Below, piece after piece: positions 8,488-17,663 of a DNA stretch of 64,000 nucleotides. Below the pieces are notes generated by a model, which had not been told where the DNA came from, did not search any database, and saw only the letters and a list, made by a program, of their open reading frames with translations. The translations under genes were made by a program, and so were the position numbers. This DNA is from Cyclobacterium sp. 1_MG-2023 (GTDB lineage Bacteria > Bacteroidota > Bacteroidia > Cytophagales > Cyclobacteriaceae), in NCBI RefSeq assembly GCF_030546805.1, contig NZ_JAUOPC010000004.1, positions 310,001-374,000 of the forward strand, given 5' to 3'. Within the stretch, counting starts at the first letter, position 1, and every line of letters begins with the position of its first letter.

Positions 8488-8750
8488 CTACACAATATCA
8501 TGTATGGTGCATAGTACCCGGCGGTAAGATACGACAGCATAGGGGACCTTGGGGTGTCACGGAGCTGTGGTAAACCTACCAAGCAGACACACAAATTGGG
8601 ATAATACTTATCGGAAGACTTAGGGAGGAATTTGCGTAGAGGAAGCTGCGGGAATCCCCTACAAGATGATACCCCCTAATCCTTCCCCAACTTAGACCCG
8701 CAAATAGGTAGTGACGAGATAGTAATTTTTAACGGAATTATTAATATTGG
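8488..8750. other. Non-coding spacer with a short direct repeat
   Basis: No reading frame of note. The block at 8621-8665 (TAGGGAGGAATTTGCGTAGA, then GGAAGCTGCGGGAAT and CCTACAAG) recurs at 11209-11252, on the far side of the tandem array. The preceding text (GGGGACCTTGGGGTGTCACG onwards) is GC-richer and may be a decayed structured RNA, but I cannot assign it. Confidence 0.5.
8621..8665 (+). repeat. Short direct repeat flanking the tandem array, left copy
   Basis: Nearly identical to 11209-11252. The pair brackets the whole 2.4-kb array, which may mean that the array inserted into, or expanded between, two copies of this element. Confidence 0.65.
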
Positions 8751-11160
8751 GGCGCGGTGGCCGGGCCAAAACTACGAGGCGGCATTGGGCCTTGTTTTAG
8801 GAGATTTCTTTTGGCTAGATTTTTCTTTGGTTCGTTTCTTTTCATCAATGTTTACCCTGTCTTATTCAGGGCCTGTCCTGATGCGTAGCAAGTCAGGGGA
8901 AAAGAAATGAACGGATAAATATTAAATATGCTTTTACCTTTGCCAAAATTTTAATAATAAGCCCAGCATCTCAATTTCCCATATCTATGCCAAAATATTT
9001 ACTATTGCATTTGTTACTTTTTTGCTGCAGGCCCAAAAAGTAACCAACCTGTCCAGAGACATCGGGAAAAAGCCCGCCGCTGAGTATCTTTTCGGCTAAA
9101 ATTTAAGGCCACCCGCACACAGGCAAACTCCTTGTTTTTGGTATTTCAGTTTGCATTGTATGTCAGTTACATGGTCCAAAAACTTCGTCAAACAGTGCCT
9201 GTGCCCTTGCCAACCTCGCTTAAATTTCTTAACGCCAAAAATATACAAGGCGGAAATTAATCTACCAAATAGATAAAGTAATATTTATTTGGATTGAGAA
9301 TTCCTGCAATTGAAAACCCTATTGGTTTCAGTTAATTAGGTCAGTAATGGAAATACTTTTCTGATCACTTTCCTTTTATATCGCCATCGCTAATAAATGG
9401 GCGCGGTGGCCGGGCTAAAACTACGAGGCGGAGTTGGGCCTTGTTTTAGGAGATTTCTTTTGGTTAGATTTTTCTTTGATTCGTTTCTTTTCATCAATGC
9501 TTGTCCTAATGCGTAGCAAGTCAGGGGAAAAGAAATGAACGGATAAATATTAAATATGCTTTTACCTTTGCCAAAATTTTAATAATAAGCCCAGCATCTC
9601 AATTTCCTATATCTATGCCAAAATATTTACTATTGCATTTGTTACTTTTTTGCTGCAGGCCCAAAAAGTAACCAACCTGTCCAGAGACATCGGGAAAAAG
9701 CCCGCCGCTGAGTATCTTTTCGGCTAAAATTTAAGGCCACCCGCACACAGGCAAACTCCTTGTTTTTGGTATTTCAGTTTGCATTGTTTTATGTCAGTTA
9801 CATGGTCCAAAAACTTCGTCAAACAGTGCCTGTGCCCTTGCCAACCCCGCTTAAATTTCTTAACGCCGAAAATCTACAAGGCGGAAATTAATCTACCAAA
9901 TAGATAAAGTAATATTTATTTGGATTGAGAATTCCTGCAATTGAAAACCCTATTGGTTTCAGTTAATTAAGTCAGTAATGGAAATACTTTTCTGATCACT
10001 TTCCTTTTATATCGCCATCGCTAATAAATGGGCGCGGTGGCCGGGCCAAAACTACGAGGCGGCATTGGGCCTTGTTTTAGGAGATTTCTTTTGGCTAGAT
10101 TTTTCTTTGGTTCGTTTCTTTTCATCAATGCCTGTCCTGATGCGTAGCAAGTCAGGGGAAAAGAAATGAACGGATAAATATTAAATATGCTTTTACCTTT
10201 GCCAAAATTTTAATAATAAGCCCAGCATCTCAATTTCCTATATCTATGCCAAAATATTTACTATTGCATTTGTTACTTTTTTGCTGCAGGCCCAAAAAGT
10301 AACCAACCTGTCCAGAGACATCGGGAAAAAGCCCGCCGCTGAGTATCTTTTCGGCTAAAATTTAAGGCCACCCGCATACAGGCAAACTCCTTGTTTTTGG
10401 TATTTCGGTTTGCATTGTTTTATGTCAGTTACATGGTCCAAAAACTTCGTCAAACAGTGCCTGTGCCCTTGCCAACCCCGCTTAAATTTCTTAACGCCGA
10501 AAATCTACAAGGCGGAAATTAATCCACCAAATAGATAAAGTAATATTTATTTGGATTGAGAATTCCTGCAATTGAAAACCCTATTGGTTTCAGTTAATTA
10601 AGTCAGTAATGGAAATACTTTTCTGATCACTTTCCTTTTATATCGCCATCGCTAATAAATGGGCGCGGTGGCCGGGCCAAAACTACGAGGCGGCGTTGGG
10701 CCTTGTGGGGGGAAGTTTAGTTTTGGCTAGATTTTTCTTTGGTTCGTTTCTTTTCATCAATGCCTGTCCTGATGCGTAGCAAGTCAGGGGAAAAGAAATG
10801 AACGGATAAATATTAAATATGCCTTTACCTTTGTCAAAACTGTAATAATAAACCTAGCATCTCAATTTCCTATATCCATCTATGCCAAAATATTTACTAT
10901 TGCATTTGTCACTTTTTTGCTACAGGCCCAAAAAGTAACCAACCTGTCCAGAGACATCGGGAAAAAGCCCGCCGCTGAGTATCTTTTCGGCTAAAATTTA
11001 AGGCCTCCCGCACACAGGCAAACTCCTTAGTTTTTGGTTTTAATTTTGGCCTTGTTTATTTAATGTTTACTAAACCAAAAACTTCGTCAAACAGTGCCTG
11101 TGCCCTTGCCAATCTCAACTTAAATTTCTTAACGCCAAAAATATACAAGGCGGAAATTAA
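8751..11160. repeat. Non-coding tandem array of 631 to 649-base units, about 3.8 copies
   Basis: Units start at 8751, 9400, 10031 and 10662, each with GGCGCGGTGGCCGGGC. Unit 1 carries an 18-base length difference after TTTTCATCAATG. Units 2 and 3 are almost identical, and unit 4 is the most diverged and stops early. No unit has a reading frame of useful length on either strand. Each unit carries two hairpins: GTTCGTTTCTTTTC with GAAAAGAAATGAAC (one mismatch), and GTTACTTTTT with AAAAAGTAAC (in unit 3 at 10272-10281 and 10294-10303). Copies this alike despite lacking coding content imply recent amplification or selection on DNA or RNA structure. Confidence 0.85.
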
Positions 11161-11208
11161 TTTATCCTATGACCTGAACCTAATTCAGTTTTAAAAACAC
11201 GACATTGG

Positions 11209-11252
11209 TAGGGAGGAATTTGCGTAGAGGAAGCTGCGGGAATACCTACAAG
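11209..11252 (+). repeat. Short direct repeat flanking the tandem array, right copy
   Basis: Matches 8621-8665 except for small changes (GGGAATACCTACAAG versus GGGAATCCCCTACAAG). It is followed directly by copy 2 of the 517-base repeat. Confidence 0.65.
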
Positions 11253-11257
11253 CTGGC

Positions 11258-11775
11258 CCCCCCTAGGTGTAGTTTATGCCTTCGTGAGCTGGGTGTAGGT
11301 TTGCAAAACACCCTTCTATCCTTTCCAATTTGCAATTGGAAATGGACGGAATTACCAATGATCCACGGTTATCAAACCTTCTAATCCTGCATAATTTCAT
11401 CTGTTTATATTTGTTTTCCAAAGGTCAGAACTTGCCCAGGTTTATCGGGGTGGAATCTCGCTACGATAATCATTTTTTGCCCTGACGATTTCGTCATGCC
11501 TTTCTGCCTCAGGCAGGCTCGATTTCCTGATCTCTTATTTGATAAGCCTCTCCCATAACTAAAAATAGTCTATCGTTGGATGAATTTCAAATGAATGCTG
11601 CCCGAGCGTATTGTGGAACAGGATAGGGTCTCCAATTTCAGTACAGTATTCAAAAATTTGTCCATTTGTTTACATAAAGGGGGGCTTCAGAAGCCATTGC
11701 AAATGGCATATAAAAGATTTCGACTTCAAAGTAAGTTAGGAATAAAAGGGTGTAGAGGATTCTACACCCAGCCGG
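11258..11775. repeat. 517-base non-coding repeat, copy 2
   Basis: Second copy of the element at 3084-3600, same orientation and almost the same length. Its right end forms a perfect hairpin, GGGTGTAGA paired with TCTACACCC, followed by AGCCGG. What follows (TGAAACTGG) differs from what follows copy 1, marking the boundary. An ATG-started frame inside it is not conserved in copy 1. Confidence 0.75.
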
Positions 11776-11797
11776 TGAAACTGGTTTTACCACTGCT

Positions 11798-11881
11798 TCA
11801 TTTGGTCATCGATTGAAAGAGCTTTTTTAGCTGTAGAGCATAATTAAGCACATTTTTACGGGCTTTCTCAATGATAGATTG
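11798..11881 (-). pseudogene. 3' fragment of an unidentified minus-strand gene
   Basis: Read on the minus strand, about 27 codons give ARKNVLNYALQLKKLFQSMT within a longer coding-like run ending in TGA. There is no start in frame; a stop lies just upstream, next to a run of A. Composition is that of a helical protein tail, as at the end of some transposases, but it cannot be assigned. From 11882 to 12131 I see no gene or clear signal. Confidence 0.35.
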
Positions 11882-12131
11882 CTTTTTTTTTCATAGTTTA
11901 AAAGGTTGAAAATTAACACATAAGTCTAAAGTAGGAAGAAATGGCAAAAACTGCCGGCTTCCTGTCTTGGCAGGATTCGTTCAACATTAAGTGTCCAGTT
12001 ATTTAATATGCTTTAATAGCCCTTATATTGTCTTCTTCAAATATAGGTACCCTGTTGGTGTAGCCAATTAAAAGAAATATCATAAAAATTTAATGTCAGT
12101 GCATAGTAACCCTCACAAAGTACAGTAGAAA

Positions 12132-13937
12132 TTGAGCAATCTTCTAACCATACCATCATCCGACAAGTCCATTGCGGTTCTACCTTTTGTGAATATGAGT
12201 GCCGACCCTGAAAACGAATACTTCAGCGATGGCATTACCGAAGAAATAATCAACGCCCTAACCACCGTAAAGGGCTTGAAAGTCATTGCCCGCACATCCT
12301 CTTTTGCATTTAAGAATAAAAATATGGATGTAAGAACTATTGGTGATCAGTTAGGGGTGAGTACAGTATTGGAGGGGAGCGTCCGGAAAGCCAAAAACAG
12401 GGTTCGTATTACAGCGCAGTTGATCAGTACTGATAATGGCACTCACTTCTGGTCAAAAAATTTCGATCGGGATTTGGAGGACATATTCGCAGTACAAGAT
12501 GAAATAAGCTTACACATTGCTGACCAGATCAGGGAAAATTTTGGTCACCTCAACATTCAGGAACATTTAATTGAAGCACCAACTAAAGATATGGAGGCCT
12601 ATGACCTTTACCTTAAAGGTCGTCATCAGCATTTAATGTGGGATGGACAAGGAATGGTAAATTCAATAGCTATCTATGAACAATGTGTAACCATAGACCC
12701 TTCATTTGCTTTACCTTACTTTGGCTTGGCCTATAGTTACGCCATGTATGGATCATGGACAAATAATAAAGAATTATTACGGTTATCAGAAGAGAACCTT
12801 AGCAAAGGTTTTAATCTGGACAAACAATCCTTCAGAGGTTGTTTTGGTAAAGCAACACTACTTTTTTGGGGTCATTGGGATTTCATCAACGGGCAAAAGG
12901 TTTTTCAACAAGCAATAGCACTGAATCCATCCTATACGGAAGCAGAAGAAGGATTATGCGAATTGTATACAGCAGTAGGGTATTTCGAAAAAGCACTCTG
13001 GCATACTGATAATATTTTAAAAATCAATCCTTTTGCTACGAATCATTATTTTACCAAAGCAAATATTCATTATTTAAACGAGGACTATACCGAAGCTTTG
13101 GAATGTTTAGAGATCTCCTTAAGCATCAATCCTGATTTCACACATTCTATCGCATTAAAACAAATCTGCTTAATTCTAACAAAAGATTACGGAAAACTAA
13201 CTAAATTTTTAGATAAAACCCCTTTGGCAGAGAGGTCGGAAGAATGCCGGGTATTGTACAAATTGGTCAATGCAGAAGAAAAGATCGATGTTGATATGAG
13301 CAGGGCTAGCTTCATGATAAAAAAGGAGATTGGGGAGGCGCTTTTTGCCTGGCCGTTGTTTTTGATGGTCCATTTGGGGGAACACGAAATGGCATTGGAC
13401 TTTTTGGAAGAAAACATCAAAATGCGCAGAGGTCAAATTATAAACTTCATGAATATTCCGCTGCTTAAACCTTTGCACCAGTATCAGCGATTTCAGGATT
13501 TAGTACAAGCTGTTTTCCGTGTAGAACTATTGCCACCTAATCCCGAAATACAAATACAAATCACCTCTACTAAAGCCTTAATGTCAGATTCAGAAATAGA
13601 CCTGGCTTTAGAAATGGTTGGCAAAGGAATGGAAGAAGATAAGTGGTTTCAAAACCCTTCTTTATCTTTACGTGAGCTGGCCGAAAACGTGAATATTAGC
13701 GGTAACAAGCTTTCTTGGTTGCTGAATGAACGAATGGGTCAAAACTTCAATGAATACATCAATAGTTTTCGTGTAGAGAACTTTAAAGAGAATGCCCTAA
13801 ACCCTGCGAATAGCCACCTTACGCTTCTAGCACTAGCTTACGAAAGCGGCTTTAATTCTAAAACGGTATTCAATTCCTTCTTTAAAAAAATCGAAGGGAT
13901 GACACCAAAAGCTTGGTTGAGCGCTAACCAAATTTAA
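12132..13937 (+). CDS. TolB-like/TPR/AraC one-component transcriptional regulator
   Basis: A 601-residue fusion. Residues 13-145 are a FlgO/TolB-like domain (KSIAVLPFVNMSADPENEYF, SDGITEEIINAL), common in TPR regulators and cyclase-like proteins. Residues 150-470 are TPR-like helical repeats (EAYDLYLKGR, ALPYFGLAYSYAMYG and later units). Residues 505-600 are an AraC-type DNA-binding domain (LSLRELAENVNISGNKLSWL, then SGFNSKTVFNSFFKKIEG and TPKAW). There is no membrane segment, so it is probably cytosolic. No ATG is available: the frame opens with a TTG two codons after a TAG, with weak ribosome-binding context. The N-terminus may be shortened, although known relatives also begin close to KSIAVLPF. 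It may control the exported protein gene downstream. Confidence 0.75.
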   Translation: MSNLLTIPSSDKSIAVLPFVNMSADPENEYFSDGITEEIINALTTVKGLKVIARTSSFAFKNKNMDVRTIGDQLGVSTVLEGSVRKAKNRVRITAQLISTDNGTHFWSKNFDRDLEDIFAVQDEISLHIADQIRENFGHLNIQEHLIEAPTKDMEAYDLYLKGRHQHLMWDGQGMVNSIAIYEQCVTIDPSFALPYFGLAYSYAMYGSWTNNKELLRLSEENLSKGFNLDKQSFRGCFGKATLLFWGHWDFINGQKVFQQAIALNPSYTEAEEGLCELYTAVGYFEKALWHTDNILKINPFATNHYFTKANIHYLNEDYTEALECLEISLSINPDFTHSIALKQICLILTKDYGKLTKFLDKTPLAERSEECRVLYKLVNAEEKIDVDMSRASFMIKKEIGEALFAWPLFLMVHLGEHEMALDFLEENIKMRRGQIINFMNIPLLKPLHQYQRFQDLVQAVFRVELLPPNPEIQIQITSTKALMSDSEIDLALEMVGKGMEEDKWFQNPSLSLRELAENVNISGNKLSWLLNERMGQNFNEYINSFRVENFKENALNPANSHLTLLALAYESGFNSKTVFNSFFKKIEGMTPKAWLSANQI

Positions 13938-14150
13938 GCCTATTTAAAAGGTTCCAAATATCACTATTAAGTCCGCAATTTCATTTCAGGACGATTTACC
14001 TTCCTTTCCATACCATCTTTGCCTTATCAATTCGATAAAGCAGAGTAAAAAATCATGAGATGGTGCTTCCTTCCTCTTTACCAAATAAACGAACAACAGC
14101 GGGAGGTGCTTTGTAAAAATCGGAATTTTCAAAATAAAAATATTAATATC

Positions 14151-14801
14151 ATGAAAAATTTATTTACAATTCTATTATTTACTTGCACGCTAAGTGCTTA
14201 TGCTCAAACTTACTCTCCAGCGGGTAAGAAAACTGAAGTAGCCCATAAGTACAGATTCAGTCTCCCTTATTTCATTCCTGAAGAGGCTATATCGGGTCCA
14301 TGGGACGCTCGAAAAAGTACTCAAATGATAGAGTTTCATATTAAACGCAACTTGGATAATAAGAACATCATAGGACTGAAGTTTGCCACCTGGCGATTGT
14401 TTCAGCCGATGGGAATCCAATATTGGGATGGTCTTATGGACAAGTTAGAGACAGAAAGTGAATTCTATCCAGGACATGTGCGAGAAAGAGGAATAGGAAT
14501 AACCTACCAACGAATGCTATGGAAAGGGCTATTTGCAACTGTTGAAGTTTTACCGCAATTTCAAACCTATAAGGATCTAGACGGTAACAAAGTTGGAAAT
14601 GGGTTTAAAATTTATAATTCATACCATTTGGGTTACCATATCTCATTTGGTAAGAAAAAACGATTTTTTATAGAACCTCAAATTCACTTCAACCACTGGA
14701 TGTTTGATAACAATGCACCTGATGGATTTAAGGAGTTAGATGATAAATGGGCAAACTACTTTGCTATAGAACCAAACATATACCTGGGGGTGAATTTTTA
14801 A
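14151..14801 (+). CDS. Small exported, possibly outer-membrane beta-barrel protein
   Basis: 216 residues from the ATG at 14151, where a clear signal peptide begins (MKNLFTILLFTCTLSAYAQ). The upstream frame to 14055 is unlikely. The mature part alternates polar and aromatic residues (IGLKFATWRLF, GIGITYQRMLWKGLFATVEV, YHLGYHISFGKKKRFFIEPQ) and ends in NIYLGVNF with a C-terminal Phe, as outer-membrane barrels do. No function is recognised. It follows the TolB-TPR-AraC regulator by about 210 bases on the same strand, so regulation by that protein is possible. An inverted pair TGACAAG/CTTGTCA (14811-14844) follows the stop. Confidence 0.6.
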   Translation: MKNLFTILLFTCTLSAYAQTYSPAGKKTEVAHKYRFSLPYFIPEEAISGPWDARKSTQMIEFHIKRNLDNKNIIGLKFATWRLFQPMGIQYWDGLMDKLETESEFYPGHVRERGIGITYQRMLWKGLFATVEVLPQFQTYKDLDGNKVGNGFKIYNSYHLGYHISFGKKKRFFIEPQIHFNHWMFDNNAPDGFKELDDKWANYFAIEPNIYLGVNF

Positions 14802-14871
14802 GCTATAGTCTGACAAGTCCGGATTCACAATTCTTGGCTTGTCAACCTTAGGCACAAAACAATAAATAGCT

Positions 14872-14928
14872 GGCTTTAGGGTTTCAGCTGGACGCGTTCA
14901 AAATTTGTGGTTTAAAAGAGTAAAATAA
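14872..14928 (+). pseudogene. 3'-terminal remnant of a serine-hydrolase gene
   Basis: Eighteen codons read GFRVSAGRVQNLWFKRVK and then TAA. The intact serine hydrolase at 7057-8487 ends GFRISSGRVQNLWFKKIIN. The DNA matches as well, including the AT-rich text after the stop. The rest of the gene is missing. A dispersed repeat starts about 20 bases later. It marks a deletion or replacement of a second copy of this gene family. Confidence 0.7.
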
Positions 14929-14950
14929 TTAATTGCACATAATAATTAAC

Positions 14951-15436
14951 CTACAATGATGCGATAAAGGCTTTCGCATCATTGTAGTCCTGAGCGATCA
15001 GAATTAGTTCTAAGCATCTGGTAGCCTTTTGCTATGGGGTTGGATAGGTTTTGTTGGGTAATTCAGGGAGCAAATTATTAAAAAGTAGGCGAATTGATTG
15101 TCTAGTAGTGCTTTTAAGTCCTTGCTTCAATGATTTTTGAGTTTTTGTAAGTGGAACGTTGCATGGATTAACAGCAGTGAGTAGGGTAATGGTCTACCGG
15201 AGTCATAGGGCTGGCTTGGTTAAAGATGGACTGTTCAAATGCTGGGTAGATTCATGTGAAAAGCAAATAAGGAAGGCTATTGGGAGGCCATATATGGGAA
15301 TACTTCATTCCCTGTCTCGTTTTTTCGGGGTCAGTCCTGAAATTAACAGGCTACGGTTTGATAAAGGGTTGCTGATCCTTTGCTTCTTATTATCTTTATT
15401 GGTATTAATAAAGTAGGCTATCAGGCGCTACTCTAG
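14951..15436 (+). repeat. Dispersed intergenic repeat, copy b (fullest copy)
   Basis: The left end is a perfect 13-base-pair hairpin, CTACAATGATGCG paired with CGCATCATTGTAG. It continues TCCTGAGC, GGTAGCCTTTTGCTATGGGG and TTTTGTTGGGTAATTCAGGG. The right end has AACAGGCTACGGTTTGAT, CTTCTTATTATCTTTATTGG and GGCTATCAGGCGCTACTCT. It ends 24 bases before the next gene. A frame at 15159-15416 is inside the repeat and is not conserved in the other copies. Confidence 0.7.
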
Positions 15437-15459
15437 GCAGTAATTAACAAAATCAAAAA

Positions 15460-16437
15460 ATGATTGACAATAAATTTAATTTAGGCTTTTTTCCTACTCC
15501 ATTACAAGAATTAAGAAAATTATCAAAAAAATATCCTGATTATAATATTTTTATTAAAAGAGATGACAATACTGGACTAGCTTCTGGTGGAAATAAAACT
15601 AGAAAACTGGAATATTTAATCAAACAAGCGCTTGAAGAAGGTTGTGATACAATTATTACAGCAGGAGCACAGCAATCAAATCATTGTAGACAAACCGCCG
15701 CCGCTTGTTCTATAGCTGGATTAAATTGCTATTTACTTTTAGGAGGTGAAAAACCTGAAGTATATGATGGAAACTTATTGCTTTCGTCAATCTTAGGCGC
15801 AGAGATACATTTTACAGGTGAGAATAGAAAAGGGGAAGATATAGAAGCATTAAAAAACAAGCTTGAGAATAAAGGGAACAAATGTTTTGTAATTCCCTAT
15901 GGAGGTTCAAATGTCACTGGCGCTATGGGATTCGTTAATGCAGTTAAGGAATTAAAAGAGCAATTGATTCAACAAAAATTAAAAATCGATTATATTTTTT
16001 TTGCTTCTAGTTCAGGAGGGATGCAAGCAGGATTAACTCTCGGAAAAGAAATCTATAACTTAAATTCGGAATTAATTCCAATTAGCATAGATAAAGAGGA
16101 AACTAATGGGCTTTCTCTCGAAGAAGTTGTTTTTAACATTGTAAAAGAGGGTTTACAAAAGATGAATGTCAACAAAAAAATTCAACTTTCGGATATTTAC
16201 TTAAATAGAGATTACGATAAGGGTGGCTATGGTGTAGTGACTAAAAATGAAATTAATTCCATTAATGAATTGGCAAGAAATGAAGGTATATTATTAGATC
16301 CTGTTTATACTGGAAGAGCATTCTATGGTATGCTTGATTATTTAAAAGAGAAAAAAATACCATCTAATTCTAATGTACTGTTTTGGCATACAGGTGGATT
16401 GCCCGCCATTTTCAAATATGCGAATGAACTCAAATAA
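15460..16437 (+). CDS. PLP-dependent D-cysteine desulfhydrase / ACC-deaminase family enzyme
   Basis: A 325-residue fold-type II PLP enzyme. The PLP lysine lies in ASGGNKTRKLE (K46), with FIKRDDNTG just before it and the substrate-binding AGAQQSNHCRQTAAAC after it. GGSN and ASSSGGMQAGLTLGKE form the phosphate-binding region, and LFWHTGGLPAIF is the typical C-terminal motif. Members remove sulfide from D-cysteine to give pyruvate and ammonia, or deaminate ACC; the sequence here looks closer to D-cysteine desulfhydrase. It stands alone between two copies of the dispersed repeat. Directly after its stop is ACTACTGCCAACA, nearly the same text that follows the stop at 504. Confidence 0.85.
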   Translation: MIDNKFNLGFFPTPLQELRKLSKKYPDYNIFIKRDDNTGLASGGNKTRKLEYLIKQALEEGCDTIITAGAQQSNHCRQTAAACSIAGLNCYLLLGGEKPEVYDGNLLLSSILGAEIHFTGENRKGEDIEALKNKLENKGNKCFVIPYGGSNVTGAMGFVNAVKELKEQLIQQKLKIDYIFFASSSGGMQAGLTLGKEIYNLNSELIPISIDKEETNGLSLEEVVFNIVKEGLQKMNVNKKIQLSDIYLNRDYDKGGYGVVTKNEINSINELARNEGILLDPVYTGRAFYGMLDYLKEKKIPSNSNVLFWHTGGLPAIFKYANELK

Positions 16438-16439
16438 CT

Positions 16440-16840
16440 ACTGCCAACATTAAAGCTACAAGGATGCGATTAAGGCTTCTGCCATTGCAGTCCTGTTCGG
16501 TCAGGATTAGGGCTCAAGCTCAGGTAGCTTTCTGGGATGGGGATTGGATCGTTGGTTTTTGAGGTCTCAAAAAACCTTATTATTAGGTATCTAAGGCATT
16601 CTATAAAGCCATTTTGATATAGAGTAATGGCAGGAAAGTTTGAAAAAGTAAGAACAATGATATAGCCTTACCAAATCTCTATAAAGAAGGCTGTCGGTAA
16701 ACCGTATGAGTAAAAAGTCTGTAGTTAGCCCTAGATTTAACAGGCTACTGTTTGATTAAGAGGGTGTTGACTTTCTGCTTCTTATTATTTTATTATCTTT
16801 ATAGGTATTTAAAAAGTAGGCTATCAGGGGCTCCGCTGCT
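16440..16840 (+). repeat. Dispersed intergenic repeat, copy c
   Basis: It begins CTGCCAACATTAAAGCTACA right after the stop codon, then GGATGCGATTAAGGCTTCTG, GTAGCTTTCTGGGATGGGGA and TTTTTGAGGTCTCAAAAAAC. It closes with AACAGGCTACTGTTTGATT and GTAGGCTATCAGGGGCT. It shares left and right ends with copy b, but the middle has diverged. It fills the whole gap to the next gene. Confidence 0.7.
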
Positions 16841-16858
16841 GTAAAATGTGAACGAACT

Positions 16859-17452
16859 ATGAATAAAAGACTTCTATCCCTATTTCTAATTTACATTTTT
16901 CAATTTCTTGCGACCTCTTGCGTCTCATTTTTTTGCGATTGTGACCGTGCAAAAACTTATGAGAGAACCTATAAAGGATTTGAATTAAATGCTTTTTTTA
17001 CATCTGATTTTCAAAACACAGAGGGGTCTAATACTGTTAATAAAAACTCATTTGGGTTATTGGTTTCCATTGAGTCTGAATTAAACCAAATCGCCTATTT
17101 GAAATCAAAATTTGATTTTAGTTCTTTTGGATTTGCTTCAGCTTACGCTTGTAGTTGCGCCCCCAATGAATATATCAACGTTGACCCTATTGAATATATA
17201 GAAATTGAAGTAACTGACAGCCAATCACAAGAAATAACCGATGTTACAGCTAACTTTTCCATTTATGATTTAAATGGAAAACAAAGAACTATCAAAGAAT
17301 TATTTGAAAACAGAAGTTATCAGAATCAAGGATTCCGGTTAAATATGATGGAATACGACAACATTCCTGATTCTTCGATTTTTACAGTCAAAATAGTATT
17401 AGAATCTGGAACTGAACTGATTCAACAGACATATGAATTAAATTTTGGATAA
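16859..17452 (+). CDS. Hypothetical lipoprotein
   Basis: 197 residues with a lipoprotein signal (hydrophobic residues 4-18, lipobox LATSC with Cys at 21). The mature part has several cysteines (VSFFCDCD, ASAYACSCAP) and otherwise alternates beta-like segments. No known domain is recognised. The Cys-rich segments could be disulfides or a metal site. It is a single gene that starts 19 bases after a dispersed repeat; about 200 bases of untranslated sequence separate it from the beta-helix protein, so the two may be independent. Confidence 0.6.
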   Translation: MNKRLLSLFLIYIFQFLATSCVSFFCDCDRAKTYERTYKGFELNAFFTSDFQNTEGSNTVNKNSFGLLVSIESELNQIAYLKSKFDFSSFGFASAYACSCAPNEYINVDPIEYIEIEVTDSQSQEITDVTANFSIYDLNGKQRTIKELFENRSYQNQGFRLNMMEYDNIPDSSIFTVKIVLESGTELIQQTYELNFG

Positions 17453-17663
17453 AAAACATTATCCACAATAACTTAGCATTCTAAAGGCTGGCCCTTCGCC
17501 CCTTTAGAGGCTCAGGGACCGGTTTAATGTGTTGAGAATTAGTGTTACTAGGGGGAATGGTTTTCCCTCATTTGTTTTTTAGCGCTTGATGTATGAAAAA
17601 ATTGGTAGCAGATGTGGCCTTTTCTATCACAATCAAGTAAAAAATGGTAAAATCCTTTATTAA

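Noticed and set aside
8500-8720. Possible group II intron or retron RNA remnant
   Set aside because: Some text looks like structured RNA, but no domain V, no reverse transcriptase and no consistent fold were found by eye.
8751-11160. CRISPR array
   Set aside because: Units are 631 to 649 bases and almost fully alike; there are no short repeats with unique spacers and no cas genes.
11595-11816. Small ORF at the end of the 517-base repeat, copy 2
   Set aside because: Runs past the repeat boundary into unrelated sequence and is broken in copy 1.
14055-14150. Longer N-terminus for the exported protein at 14151
   Set aside because: The upstream residues would precede an evident signal peptide.
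15159-15416. 85-codon ORF in dispersed repeat copy b
   Set aside because: Lies wholly inside the repeat, and the matching region in copy c carries stops.
505-16858. True integron
   Set aside because: The palindrome ends do not match the attC core consensus exactly, most spacers are other repeats and no integron integrase is in the window. Kept only as an analogy.
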